Shown here: piece after piece, positions 8,150 through 16,991 of the stretch
Position numbering within the stretch: position 1 is the stretch's first letter
Layout of the letters: each line of letters opens with the position of its first letter
Assembly: GCA_002437245.1 (NCBI GenBank)
Contig: DJOQ01000010.1
Coordinates: 1,385-65,384, forward strand
Direction: 5' to 3'
DNA: 64,000 bases
Source: Ruminococcaceae bacterium UBA6434
Lineage (GTDB): Bacteria; Bacillota; Clostridia; Oscillospirales; Acutalibacteraceae
Program-made: the position numbers and the translations under genes
The notes under the pieces: generated by a model
The model's input: only the letters and a program-made list of their open reading frames with translations
Database searches by the model: none
What the model was told of the DNA's origin: nothing

Positions 8150-9250
8150 TCACACCAATTCATAAAAATTCTGTGCAGAAAGGTCATAGCCTTCTTTTCG
8201 TATCTCATCTGTGCGGTCAAATCGTTTATAGCCCTTGGCCTTTTCGATTTTCTCCGCCCAGACCCTTGCGTCCTTGTCGTTGTCAACGGAAAGGGTAACA
8301 CAGTTTTCCGTTATCACGGCGTCGGATGGTATATGGTCGCTTAAATAACACATAAGCCCTGTTGCCTCGGCCTCAATAGCGGCTATGCCGAAGCCCTCAA
8401 AATGCGACGGCATAAGATATATATCCATAGCCATCATATAGTCATACGCATTGGTCTGCCTGCCGGTGAATGTAACCCTGTCCGCTAAGCCGAGGCTTTT
8501 TACCTGCTCTTTTACATTGTCAAAAAGCAAGCCGTCACCGACGAGCAAAAGGTGCGCGTCCTTGTCGATTTTGCACAGCTCGGAAAATACCCGAACCATA
8601 AAATCGTGGTTTTTCTGATAGAGGAAATTACCTACGTTTCCTATTACAAACTTATCGCCGAGATTTAACTCGGAGCGCATTTTTTCGCGCTTTTCGGGTG
8701 AATACACAAAGTTTGTAAGGTCTATTGCGTTCTTTATAACGCGGAATTTATCGGACTCGACTATTTTTTCCGGGAACATCCATTTTCCGGCGAGTACCGA
8801 GCAGCCGTAAAAGTCGGTTCCGTATTTATAAAGGAACTTTCGACAAATATTATTGAGCTTTATCATAAGCGCGCGCTTTTTTGGATTGGGGCAATCATAC
8901 CACGTATTGTGAGAATGTATGATAACCTTTTTTACTCCGCAGTCGTGCGCCGCTTTGGGTCCCGGATAGCATATTGCGGTAGAGATATTGAAATATGCGG
9001 TATCATAGCCGTTTTTCTTTATTATATCGCAAATCGCCTTATACTGAGCACGAGGATTTTTAAGCGTCGGGATTTCAAAAAGCCCTGCGCCCTTGCTTTT
9101 GAGTTTATTGCGAAGCTCCTCGTCTATCTGCGTTGTGAGAAAGTCAAAATGCACCTCATCCGGAGAAAATCGCTCAAAAAAGTTGAGCATATACTTGTCA
9201 ATTCCACCGGCTTTTCCGTTCATAATATAGCCGAAAAGTACCTTTTTCAA
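8150..9250 (-). CDS. Glycosyltransferase family 4 (group 1)
   Basis: 366 residues from a TTG at 9250, chosen because GGAGGGC lies six bases before it; a GTG at 9265 would place that site inside the gene. The GT-B fold shows G-K-A-G-G-I-D-K-Y near the N-terminus, G-N-V-G-N-F-L-Y-Q-K-N-H-D (about 205) and S-H-F-E-G-F-G-I-A-A-I-E-A, the E-x7-E nucleotide-sugar motif of family 4. It is close in type to EpsF-like exopolysaccharide transferases. It follows two GT2 genes in the same operon with very short gaps. Sugar specificity is unknown. Confidence 0.87.
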   Translation of the reverse strand: MKKVLFGYIMNGKAGGIDKYMLNFFERFSPDEVHFDFLTTQIDEELRNKLKSKGAGLFEIPTLKNPRAQYKAICDIIKKNGYDTAYFNISTAICYPGPKAAHDCGVKKVIIHSHNTWYDCPNPKKRALMIKLNNICRKFLYKYGTDFYGCSVLAGKWMFPEKIVESDKFRVIKNAIDLTNFVYSPEKREKMRSELNLGDKFVIGNVGNFLYQKNHDFMVRVFSELCKIDKDAHLLLVGDGLLFDNVKEQVKSLGLADRVTFTGRQTNAYDYMMAMDIYLMPSHFEGFGIAAIEAEATGLMCYLSDHIPSDAVITENCVTLSVDNDKDARVWAEKIEKAKGYKRFDRTDEIRKEGYDLSAQNFYELV

Positions 9251-9266
9251 CTGTTTGCCCTCCACA

Positions 9267-10334
9267 TTATTTTTTTAATTTAAGCCCCGAAAACAACGAC
9301 GGGAAGCTCTTTTTGACTGCCGAAATAAGCTTGCCCATAGAGAGCAAAACGCCTGTATTTCCGCTTTTAAGCTGCTTTGCCATAATCCTGACAAGCCTGC
9401 TGTCGGGTTCGGCGTAAGGCATAAGCTCATTATAAAGCTCGCTGTCATACTGAGATTTCAGCCAGTTTTTTCTGTCTTTGCCCGACATTCCGGACCGCTT
9501 ATCGTTATTTTTTTCGAGAGCCGAAAAAACGCTTCTTACATATATACCGGCGAGATTTTTAAGTATACTGCTGTCGCACAGCTTGTTTTCGCGGTAAAAC
9601 TCAAGAAGCTCGTTTATACGCATTTCCTGAAGTTCAAAGTAATTTTTGACAAAGCGGCAGGTAAGGCTTTGATTATCTCTCTTGGCATAGTGGTATGCCG
9701 TATCGTCAAGAATTACCAGAGAATCGACATATCTGAAAAAATCTATGTTGAATTTAAAATCCTCGTTAAGCGGCATATCGCAAAACGTAACGCCTGAAGA
9801 GAGCACCGCTTCCCTGAGATAAATTTTATTCCAAAGGTAGCCGAAAAGCGTGGTGTTTTCGATTTTAATTACTTCTTTTGCCACATTTTCCCTGCCGGAG
9901 AGTGTTTTGCTCTCATATGACACGGGATTTGTCATATACAGCTTACCTGTCTTGTCGTAATACTCCTCTACCGCGCCGAACATCACGACCGTGGGAGAAG
10001 CATCACGCGAAGCCGAATACATTTTTTCAAATATATCGCTGTCGATTTTATCGTCAGAATCCATATAATAAAGGTATTTGCCCGAAGCGGACTTTGTACC
10101 GAGAATTCTCGCGCTGCTCGCTCCGCCGTTTTTTTCTTTATGGATTACCCGAACTCTGCCGTCGGAGGCTGCGACTTCATCGCATATCTTGCCGCTGTCG
10201 TCTTTGGAACAGTCGTCGACGAGTATAAGCTCAAAGTCGGCAAAGGTTTGCCGCAGAACGCTGTCAAGCGTGTCTTTGAGATATTTTTCGACGCCGTAAA
10301 CCGGCATTACAACGCTGAAATACGGTGCGCTCAT
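9267..10334 (-). CDS. Glycosyltransferase family 2
   Basis: 355 residues from the ATG at 10334, which has AAAGG ten bases upstream; a GTG at 10343 is too close to that site. It begins Y-F-S-V-V-M-P-V-Y-G-V-E-K-Y and has L-V-D-D-C-S-K-D-D-S-G and Y-Y-M-D-S-D-D-K (the D-S-D-D metal motif). A C-terminal region of about 150 residues is helical and basic. The N-terminus is clearly paralogous to the next gene upstream (10363-11421), which suggests a duplicated pair that may act in sequence on the same repeat unit. Confidence 0.87.
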   Translation of the reverse strand: MSAPYFSVVMPVYGVEKYLKDTLDSVLRQTFADFELILVDDCSKDDSGKICDEVAASDGRVRVIHKEKNGGASSARILGTKSASGKYLYYMDSDDKIDSDIFEKMYSASRDASPTVVMFGAVEEYYDKTGKLYMTNPVSYESKTLSGRENVAKEVIKIENTTLFGYLWNKIYLREAVLSSGVTFCDMPLNEDFKFNIDFFRYVDSLVILDDTAYHYAKRDNQSLTCRFVKNYFELQEMRINELLEFYRENKLCDSSILKNLAGIYVRSVFSALEKNNDKRSGMSGKDRKNWLKSQYDSELYNELMPYAEPDSRLVRIMAKQLKSGNTGVLLSMGKLISAVKKSFPSLFSGLKLKK

Positions 10335-10362
10335 ATTTTTCACAGCCTTTCGGATTTATTTT

Positions 10363-11421
10363 TTATCTTCCTGCTTTAAGCTTTGCAAAAAGTTTGGTAT
10401 TACCAGACTTTACGGAAGAAATGACCTTGCCCTCAAGATAAGTGAGCGCGGTGCTCTTCATCTTAATGGGAATGAGCATAAGCTTCATATACTTCGACTT
10501 CGGCACAGCCGCCGAAACCGCGGCGCGCGCCTTGGGGTCGTTTATCATTTTTCTTATCTGCGCCTTTTTTTCGCCGACGGGCAAGGTGCAGTTTTTATTT
10601 GTAACATTTTCAACGCAGCCGACTACGCGTTCTATATATCTTCTCGAAAGAAATTCCTCTATCTCCGGAGTCATAATCCCCCAGTGCTCATAGAGCTCTC
10701 TCATCCACTCGTTTTCTTCCTCGCGCTTTTCGTACATATCGCTTCTGTACTTGGCGGTTTCGGACTCGGCTCTTTGACGGATGAAATGATAATACTTCTT
10801 TGCGGTCACGCCGACTCTCTCAACGTCGCGGACGACGGAGAGATTAAAGGGAAAATCATCCCAGAAGGTCTGCGGAAAATAGAGCTTGTTATCTCTGATA
10901 TAATCACCCGAAAAGAGCTTGTTCCACGGGGTATAAAGAAGATTGCGGTCAAAAAGATTGTGTGCGTCGGCTCTGAATTCAGCCTGAGTTTTGTATATCT
11001 TATCTTTATAGACCTGCTCCTGCGTGAATTTTTCGGTATCGCTGTAATACGTGTCGATATAGTAGCCGGAAACCACGAGCTGTAAATCGTTTTTCTCGGC
11101 TAAATCGACCATATCCTGAAGCATTGTTTTTTCAGCCCAGTCGTCGGAATCCATAAAATACATATATTTTCCGACAGCCTTATCTATTGCGACGTTTCTC
11201 GCCGAGGGAGCTCCGCCGTTTTCTTTATGGATAACCTTTATACGCGGATCCTTTGCGGCGTATTCATCGCAGATTTTACCGCTGTTATCGGGGGTTCCGT
11301 CGTCTACGGCAAAAAGTTCCCAATCGGTAAGGGTCTGATTTTGTATACTCTCAATAGCTCTGCCGACGTAATTTTCTACGTTGTAAACAGGCATTATAAC
11401 ACTAACTTTTACATCATTCAT
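10363..11421 (-). CDS. Glycosyltransferase family 2
   Basis: 352 residues from the ATG at 11421. An upstream TTG at 11445 would overlap the end of glf and adds eight unconserved residues. Motifs are V-S-V-I-M-P-V-Y-N-V-E, A-V-D-D-G-T-P-D-N-S-G and Y-F-M-D-S-D-D-W. A basic C-terminus may associate with the membrane. It lies directly downstream of the UDP-galactopyranose mutase gene, so transfer of galactofuranose is possible for this or a neighbouring enzyme, but this is an inference from context only. Confidence 0.87.
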   Translation of the reverse strand: MNDVKVSVIMPVYNVENYVGRAIESIQNQTLTDWELFAVDDGTPDNSGKICDEYAAKDPRIKVIHKENGGAPSARNVAIDKAVGKYMYFMDSDDWAEKTMLQDMVDLAEKNDLQLVVSGYYIDTYYSDTEKFTQEQVYKDKIYKTQAEFRADAHNLFDRNLLYTPWNKLFSGDYIRDNKLYFPQTFWDDFPFNLSVVRDVERVGVTAKKYYHFIRQRAESETAKYRSDMYEKREEENEWMRELYEHWGIMTPEIEEFLSRRYIERVVGCVENVTNKNCTLPVGEKKAQIRKMINDPKARAAVSAAVPKSKYMKLMLIPIKMKSTALTYLEGKVISSVKSGNTKLFAKLKAGR

Positions 11422-11441
11422 AGCCTTTGACCGTTCCTCGC

Positions 11442-12539
11442 TCAAAATAATTTATCTGTTACCGCCAAAGCCGAAGCTATGACCTTATCCATATCGTAAT
11501 ATTTGTACTCGGCAAGCCTGCCGCCGAAGATTATATTGTCCTCGCCCTTTGAAAGGTCGCTGTATTTGCTGTAAAGCGACTGATTCTTTTCGTCGTTTAC
11601 GGGGTAATACGGCTCCATACCCTCCTGCCACTCGGACGGATACTCTCTTGTGATATAAGTCTTTGCCTGAGTTCCGAACTCAAAATGCTTGTGCTCTATG
11701 ATTCTTGTGAATTTGGTCTTTTCGTCGGTATAGTTCATAACGGCTACACCCTGATAGTTTTCACAGTCAAGAAGCTCGTTTTCAAAACGAAGGCTGCGGT
11801 ATTCGAGCTTGCCGAAACGATAATCGTAATACTGATCGATGGGACCCGTATAAACCACCTTGTCGGCGAGTGCGCCGAGAGCTTCTCTGTCCTTTAAGAA
11901 GTCGGTGTCAAGACGTGTTTCGATTCCCTCAAGCAGCTTTTCTGTAAGCCTGTTGTAGCCGCCTATCGGTATTCCCTGGTATCTGTCATTAAAATAGTTG
12001 TTGTCATAGGTAAATCTTACAGGCAGGCGCTTGATGATAAACGCAGGCAGATCCTTACACTCTCTGCCCCACTGTTTTTCGGTATAGCCCTTTATGAGCT
12101 TTTTGTAAATATCATAGCCGATAAGGCTTATTGCCTGCTCCTCAAGGTTTTTGGGCTCGCCGGTTATCTGCTTTTTCTGCTCCTCGATTTTGGCTTTTGC
12201 CTCTTCGGGAGTTACTACGCCCCACATCTTATTAAATGTGTTCATATTGAACGGCAGGTTGTAAAGTTCGCCGTAATAATTCGCAACCGGTGAATTCGTA
12301 TAGCGGTTGAATTCAACGAGGTCGTTTACATAAGTCCACACTCTCTTGTCGTTTGTATGGAATATGTGAGCGCCGTATTTGTGAACGGTTATGCCCTCTA
12401 TATCCTCGCAATAAATATTTCCGCCGAGGTGACTTCTTTTGTCGATAACAAGGCATTTTTTACCGTGCTTTGTCGCTTCGTGGGCAAAAACGCTTCCGAA
12501 AAGCCCGCTGCCTACGATAAGATAATCATACTGTTTCAT
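11442..12539 (-). CDS. glf: UDP-galactopyranose mutase
   Basis: 365 residues; the ATG at 12539 has AGGAGG at good spacing, so an upstream in-frame extension was rejected. It has an FAD-binding N-terminus (Y-L-I-V-G-S-G-L-F-G-S, then D-K-R-S-H-L-G-G-N), K-Y-G-A-H-I-F-H-T and a C-terminal F-G-G-R-L-A-E-Y-K-Y-Y-D-M-D, all characteristic of Glf. It converts UDP-galactopyranose to UDP-galactofuranose in the cytoplasm with reduced flavin. Its presence predicts galactofuranose in the polymer made by this operon. Confidence 0.96.
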   Translation of the reverse strand: MKQYDYLIVGSGLFGSVFAHEATKHGKKCLVIDKRSHLGGNIYCEDIEGITVHKYGAHIFHTNDKRVWTYVNDLVEFNRYTNSPVANYYGELYNLPFNMNTFNKMWGVVTPEEAKAKIEEQKKQITGEPKNLEEQAISLIGYDIYKKLIKGYTEKQWGRECKDLPAFIIKRLPVRFTYDNNYFNDRYQGIPIGGYNRLTEKLLEGIETRLDTDFLKDREALGALADKVVYTGPIDQYYDYRFGKLEYRSLRFENELLDCENYQGVAVMNYTDEKTKFTRIIEHKHFEFGTQAKTYITREYPSEWQEGMEPYYPVNDEKNQSLYSKYSDLSKGEDNIIFGGRLAEYKYYDMDKVIASALAVTDKLF

Positions 12540-12591
12540 AATTTTTCCTCCTGCGCCTAAACGCACTAAAAAAATGTATTATTTAAATTTA

Positions 12592-13974
12592 TCACGCCGC
12601 CGACTTGGTTTCGTCGGACGCCGTCGTTGTCTTGGTTTCAGCCGTAGTATGCTCTTTGGTTGTCTCGTTGTTTACGGTTGCCTCGGCGGTTGTTTGCGGC
12701 TTTGTCGTGGTTTCGGAATTATTGCCGCTGCTGTGCTTAGCAGATGTCGCAGCCGAGTTGTTGTTTTTTAAACCGCCGTTTGAAGAGCCGCTGCTCTTTG
12801 TTGTGGACGAAGAGGATTTTGAGCTCTTGGTTGTTGACTGCGATTCGGGCTTTTTCTTTGACGAAGCCGTGGTTTCGGGAACTTCACCGTAAATGAACAG
12901 GTGTATTCTGTCGGCAGCCGCCGCGAGGTCATATCTCCATACCCATGCGCCGTCGTAAATACCGCCTACCGCGTTATCCCCGTCGCCGGGAACGACCGTG
13001 GTTTCTATTGTTATTTCATTTGAAAGCATCGGAGCGAAAGAGAGAACCTCCGAAACCGACATCGATGTTTCGCAAAGCTCCATACCTGCCTTTACCAAAT
13101 CGGCATACTTTGCGGGGCTGATGTTTCTCGCCTTGTCGATAAGGCACTCGATAACCTTTTTCTGCCTGTCTACACGGGCGTTATCGGAATCGCGCTTTCT
13201 GATGCGCGAATAAACCGACGCCTGCTCGCCCGTCAGGTGTACCATACCGGACTTTTCAACGCATTGGAAATTCGGATTATCATCGTCGCCTATATTATTA
13301 AGCTCCAGACGCTCGTCCTCGGTTATTTCAATATCTATGCCGCCGAGAATATCGATTGCCTCGGCAAGCTTATAGAAGTTTATCGTGGCATAATCGGTAA
13401 TATTCATATTGAAATTCTGATTAAGCGTTTTAATGGCAAGCTCCGCTCCGCCGTAAGCGTAAGCGTGAGTTATTTTCTGATTGCCGTGACCGTCTATCGC
13501 AACATAGCTGTCGCGGAGTACGGAAATCAGTTTTACGTCGTTTTTCGCCTTGTCGATACTAACTATCATAATAGAGTCGGAACGTCCGGAGAAAGAATCC
13601 TTGTCTCTTGTATCGACACCGAAAAGCGCTATGTTCACAATATCGGTCTTGCCGTATTTGTTTGCAATGTCGTCGGATACGCCGAGGTTGTTTTTGTTTA
13701 CGTTCTTTTTAAACCCGCCCCATATACCGAAAACAAGGGCGCAGGAGACAATAGCGAGTAAGAGAATAACGGCAACAACTATTATTAAAACGCGCTGCCA
13801 TTTTTTCAGATTTTTCCATTTTCTCTTAAACTTTCCGGGTTCCTTTGCGTCCTTGGATTTTTTCTTTCCGCGAGCCGTGCGCTCGGCGGTATTTGCAATG
13901 TTGCTCTGATTTTGTCTTCGCGGTACGTGACCGTTTTCAAAACGTATTTCTATATCCTTATCTTCTTTTTTCAT
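12592..13974 (-). CDS. LytR-CpsA-Psr family glycopolymer-peptidoglycan transferase
   Basis: 460 residues: a basic cytoplasmic N-terminus (about 1-58), one membrane helix (about 60-85), then an extracellular LCP domain (about 105-350). L-F-G-V-D-T-R, G-R-S-D-S-I-M-I-V-S-I-D and V-L-R-D-S-Y-V are the conserved substrate and metal-binding segments. The last about 100 residues are a low-complexity Ser/Thr/Lys-rich tail with no fold visible. LCP enzymes move undecaprenyl-linked glycopolymers onto peptidoglycan. As first gene of the operon it implies that the polymer is wall-attached. An AGGGG site precedes the ATG. Confidence 0.93.
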   Translation of the reverse strand: MKKEDKDIEIRFENGHVPRRQNQSNIANTAERTARGKKKSKDAKEPGKFKRKWKNLKKWQRVLIIVVAVILLLAIVSCALVFGIWGGFKKNVNKNNLGVSDDIANKYGKTDIVNIALFGVDTRDKDSFSGRSDSIMIVSIDKAKNDVKLISVLRDSYVAIDGHGNQKITHAYAYGGAELAIKTLNQNFNMNITDYATINFYKLAEAIDILGGIDIEITEDERLELNNIGDDDNPNFQCVEKSGMVHLTGEQASVYSRIRKRDSDNARVDRQKKVIECLIDKARNISPAKYADLVKAGMELCETSMSVSEVLSFAPMLSNEITIETTVVPGDGDNAVGGIYDGAWVWRYDLAAAADRIHLFIYGEVPETTASSKKKPESQSTTKSSKSSSSTTKSSGSSNGGLKNNNSAATSAKHSSGNNSETTTKPQTTAEATVNNETTKEHTTAETKTTTASDETKSAA

Positions 13975-14081
13975 AATTACCCCTATGCAACAGATTAAAA
14001 ATGTCGTTTGTGCGTAAGTGCCGAATTTTTTAAAAATTCCGAATATCGGACAAGCATATTCTGCCCCTTATAATTTTATTT

Positions 14082-14110
14082 ATTTTACAACAAAAACTAA
14101 GCAGTGTCAA
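14082..14110 (-). promoter_or_regulatory. Near-consensus promoter of the first polysaccharide operon
   Basis: On the minus strand: TTGACA (14105-14110), 17-bp spacer, TAAAAT (14082-14087). The leader to the LCP start codon is about 100 bases. The intergenic region 13975-14397 holds this promoter and, further right, the unassigned control region of the AraC-family gene; no gene was seen in it. Confidence 0.85.
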
Positions 14111-14397
14111 TCGGATTTGGCGCTATAACGGCGAAAAAGGGCGTTTTCGTCTATTTCCATATTTTTTATGTTACGAAACACGAACCTCGCACTATGGGGA
14201 CTAACTTATTTCAAAGCGTTTTGTTCCACCTCAAACACCCGTTTTGCGGCTTCGCTTCGTAGGACGCCGTATACGGAATTATACCAAATTATAATATTTT
14301 AAAAAAACAGTAGCATTTTGCGATTTTATATGATATATTATGTCTGGGCAAAAAATATGTAAAATTTGCTTTTTAATCTGCGGAAAGGAGGTAAACA

Positions 14398-15183
14398 ATG
14401 CAGGTATTATCATCCTCGCAAAAAAAAGACATAACGCCTTCACAGCTTTTGCCCGAATCGGTATTCGATTTTATATATGCAAAAGACGGCGAAGCCGTAA
14501 TTAAAAGCGGAGATACGGATTTTATTCTGTCGGGCGGTCAAATGCTCATCATATCTTCCGTCGGCGGCAAAACAATGTCTGTAACAAAAGCACCTTTTAA
14601 ATATTACTCTTTTTCTCTCGCGAGCGAGGAGGTCAAAAAAATTCTCGGGACTTCAAGCATTTCATCGTTTTTTGTGAAGAAGTTCAAAAGCTCATATCAC
14701 ATTTTTGATTTTTCGGAAAGCAGCGTTGCAGAGGAATTGTGCGCACAGCTTGAAAAAGAGTCCCGAAGTCCTTACGGCACGGTCGGCAACACCGCCGCGG
14801 TACTTTTTAAACTGCTTATGCTTGAAATATATAAGCTGAGCCCGTCTCCGTTCGGAAACGTACAGCGCCAAAACAAGTCCATGCAAAAAATACGCGAGTA
14901 TATCGACGTGCATTACGGCGAAGAAATAACCGTTGAAAAGCTCGCCGAAAGCGCTTTTTTGTCGCCGCCGTATCTGAGCCACTCTTTTAAGAGCTTTTCG
15001 GGCTTCAGTCCGAAGCAGTATCTCACCGCGGTACGTCTTGTAAACGCCAACAGGCTTTTAATGACCACGAACCTCAGCATAAACGAAATCTGCCGTAAAA
15101 TAGGCTTTTCGGATATAAATAATTTTATACGCACATTCAAAGGCTTCTACGGAACAACACCGAAAAAGTTCCGCAGTATATAA
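14398..15183 (+). CDS. AraC-family transcriptional regulator
   Basis: 261 residues. An N-terminal cupin-like sensing half (about 1-150) precedes a C-terminal double helix-turn-helix (about 160-261) with Y-I-D-V-H-Y-G-E-E-I-T-V-E-K-L-A-E, F-L-S-P-P-Y-L-S-H-S-F-K and the second-helix signature I-G-F-S-D-I-N-N-F-I-R-T-F-K. AGGAGG lies seven bases before the ATG. It sits 44 bases upstream of the acyl ligase on the same strand, so it probably controls that gene and the acyltransferase, or shares a transcript with them. The effector is unknown. Confidence 0.9.
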   Translation: MQVLSSSQKKDITPSQLLPESVFDFIYAKDGEAVIKSGDTDFILSGGQMLIISSVGGKTMSVTKAPFKYYSFSLASEEVKKILGTSSISSFFVKKFKSSYHIFDFSESSVAEELCAQLEKESRSPYGTVGNTAAVLFKLLMLEIYKLSPSPFGNVQRQNKSMQKIREYIDVHYGEEITVEKLAESAFLSPPYLSHSFKSFSGFSPKQYLTAVRLVNANRLLMTTNLSINEICRKIGFSDINNFIRTFKGFYGTTPKKFRSI

Positions 15184-15227
15184 AACCTTATAAAAAACAA
15201 TAATATAAAATACGGAAAGGACTTAAT

Positions 15228-16991
15228 ATGAATACACCTAATGCACCATGGCTGAAATTCTACGGGGACATTCCGAAAACGCTCGATTACCCCCAAATCT
15301 CAATGTATGAAGCCGTTATAAACGCAGGTAAGACCCATTCGCAGGTAAATGCCTACGAGTTTCAGGGAAAAGGAACAACCTATGAAAAATTCATAGAAAA
15401 AATCGACAGAACCGCAAAGGCTTTTAAGGCGCTCGGTATAAAAAAGGGAGAAACGGTAACCATTTGTATGCCCAACACTCCGCAGGGCGTTGACAGCTTT
15501 TACGCGCTCAACCGCATAGGCGCAATTCCCACTATGATACATCCCCTCTCGGCGGCGGGCGAAATTACGTTTTATCTTAAGAACACCGACAGCAAAGCTA
15601 TACTCGTTGTGGATATGTTTTACGACAAGGTTGAGCAGGCGGTAAAAGATCTCGGCAGACCCGTTAAAATAATCGTAGCGAGAATACAGGACGAATTACG
15701 CTTTCCGCTTAACATTTTGTATCCGCTCACGCTGAAGAAAAAGCCGCCGGAACTTCCCGACAGCGAAAACGTCATTCGTTGGAACGATTTTATAGCGGCA
15801 GGCAAAAACGAAACTCTGCCCGATGAATTTCCCAAAGCCGACGACACCGCGGCTATACTTTTCAGCGGCGGCACAACCGGAACCACAAAGGGAATACTCC
15901 TCACAAACCTCAATATGAACGCACTCGGTATGGAGGTTGCCGCGGCAGCGGGCTTTACCATGGAGGGGCTTCGTATGCTCTCGGTTATGCCCTTGTTCCA
16001 CGGCTTCGGTCTCGGCGTAGGAATTCACACACCGCTTATTAACGGAGGCACCTGCATACTCGTTCCGCAGTTCACCGTTAAGACATATGCGAAAATGATA
16101 AAGAAAAACAAGCCCAATGCAATCCCCGGCGTTCCCACGCTCTTTGAGGCGCTGCTTCGCACGGAGGGTCTCGACGGCGTTGACCTCTCATTTTTGCGCG
16201 GTGTATTCTGCGGCGGCGACTCTCTTTCGGTTGAGCTTAAAAAGAAAGTTGACGCATTCTTAAAGGAGCACAACGCAAAGGTACAGATAAGAGAGGGCTA
16301 CGGCACTACCGAATGTGTTACGGCGTCCTGCCTTACCCCTCGCGACTTCTTCCGCGAGGGCAGTATAGGAATTCCCTACCCCGACGTTTACTATCAGATA
16401 GTTGACCCGAAGGACGACAGCGAGCTTCCGCCCGACACAGAGGGTGAAATCTGTATAAGCGGTCCTACCGTTATGAAAGGCTATCTCAACAACGCCGCCG
16501 AAACCGCCGCAACGCTGCGTACACACGCCGACGGCAGGGTATGGCTTCACACGGGCGATATAGGCACCATGGATAAGGACGGATTTATCTACTTCAAGCA
16601 GAGACTTAAACGCCTTATCATAGTTTCGGGCATAAACGTATATCCGTCGCAGGTTGAAAACACCATAGACGCTCATCCCGACGTACTGCTCTCATGCGCC
16701 ATAGGTATTCCGGACCCGTACAAGATGCACAAGGTCAAAGCGTTTGTCGTTTTGCGCCCCGGAGTTGAACCGAGCGAAAAGATTAAAGAAGAAATACTTG
16801 AGCACTGCCGCAAAAATATATCCAAATACGCCATGCCGCGCGAAATAGAATTCCGCACGGAGCTTCCCAAGACTCTTGTAGGCAAGGTAGCGTACAGGAA
16901 GCTTGAAGAAGAGGAGGCCGCAAAATATGAGCAGCAAAAATCAAAGCAGCAAAAATCAGAGCAGCAAAAGAGCGACGGAGAAAGCAAATAA
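15228..16991 (+). CDS. AMP-forming acyl-CoA/acyl-acid ligase
   Basis: 587 residues of the ANL superfamily: the phosphate-binding loop F-S-G-G-T-T-G-T-T-K-G (about 210), G-Y-G-T-T-E (about 360), H-T-G-D-I-G-T-M-D-K-D-G (about 445), the hinge R-L-K-R-L-I-I-V-S-G-I-N-V-Y-P and a C-terminal catalytic lysine in L-V-G-K-V-A-Y-R-K. It activates a carboxylic acid, most likely a fatty acid, as the acyl-adenylate and then the thioester. The C-terminus ends in a Q-Q-K-S-K/E repeat encoded by three 15-bp repeats that also encode the start of the next gene in another frame. Pairing with a PlsC-like acyltransferase suggests acyl-lipid synthesis or remodelling. Confidence 0.9.
   Translation: MNTPNAPWLKFYGDIPKTLDYPQISMYEAVINAGKTHSQVNAYEFQGKGTTYEKFIEKIDRTAKAFKALGIKKGETVTICMPNTPQGVDSFYALNRIGAIPTMIHPLSAAGEITFYLKNTDSKAILVVDMFYDKVEQAVKDLGRPVKIIVARIQDELRFPLNILYPLTLKKKPPELPDSENVIRWNDFIAAGKNETLPDEFPKADDTAAILFSGGTTGTTKGILLTNLNMNALGMEVAAAAGFTMEGLRMLSVMPLFHGFGLGVGIHTPLINGGTCILVPQFTVKTYAKMIKKNKPNAIPGVPTLFEALLRTEGLDGVDLSFLRGVFCGGDSLSVELKKKVDAFLKEHNAKVQIREGYGTTECVTASCLTPRDFFREGSIGIPYPDVYYQIVDPKDDSELPPDTEGEICISGPTVMKGYLNNAAETAATLRTHADGRVWLHTGDIGTMDKDGFIYFKQRLKRLIIVSGINVYPSQVENTIDAHPDVLLSCAIGIPDPYKMHKVKAFVVLRPGVEPSEKIKEEILEHCRKNISKYAMPREIEFRTELPKTLVGKVAYRKLEEEEAAKYEQQKSKQQKSEQQKSDGESK

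Noticed and set aside
13237..13761. 174-codon plus-strand frame
   Set aside because: Opposite the LCP gene; shadow of its codon pattern, no ribosome binding site.
14201..14397. Promoter for the AraC gene
   Set aside because: Several AT-rich -10-like hexamers are present but none has a convincing -35 at 16-18 bases.
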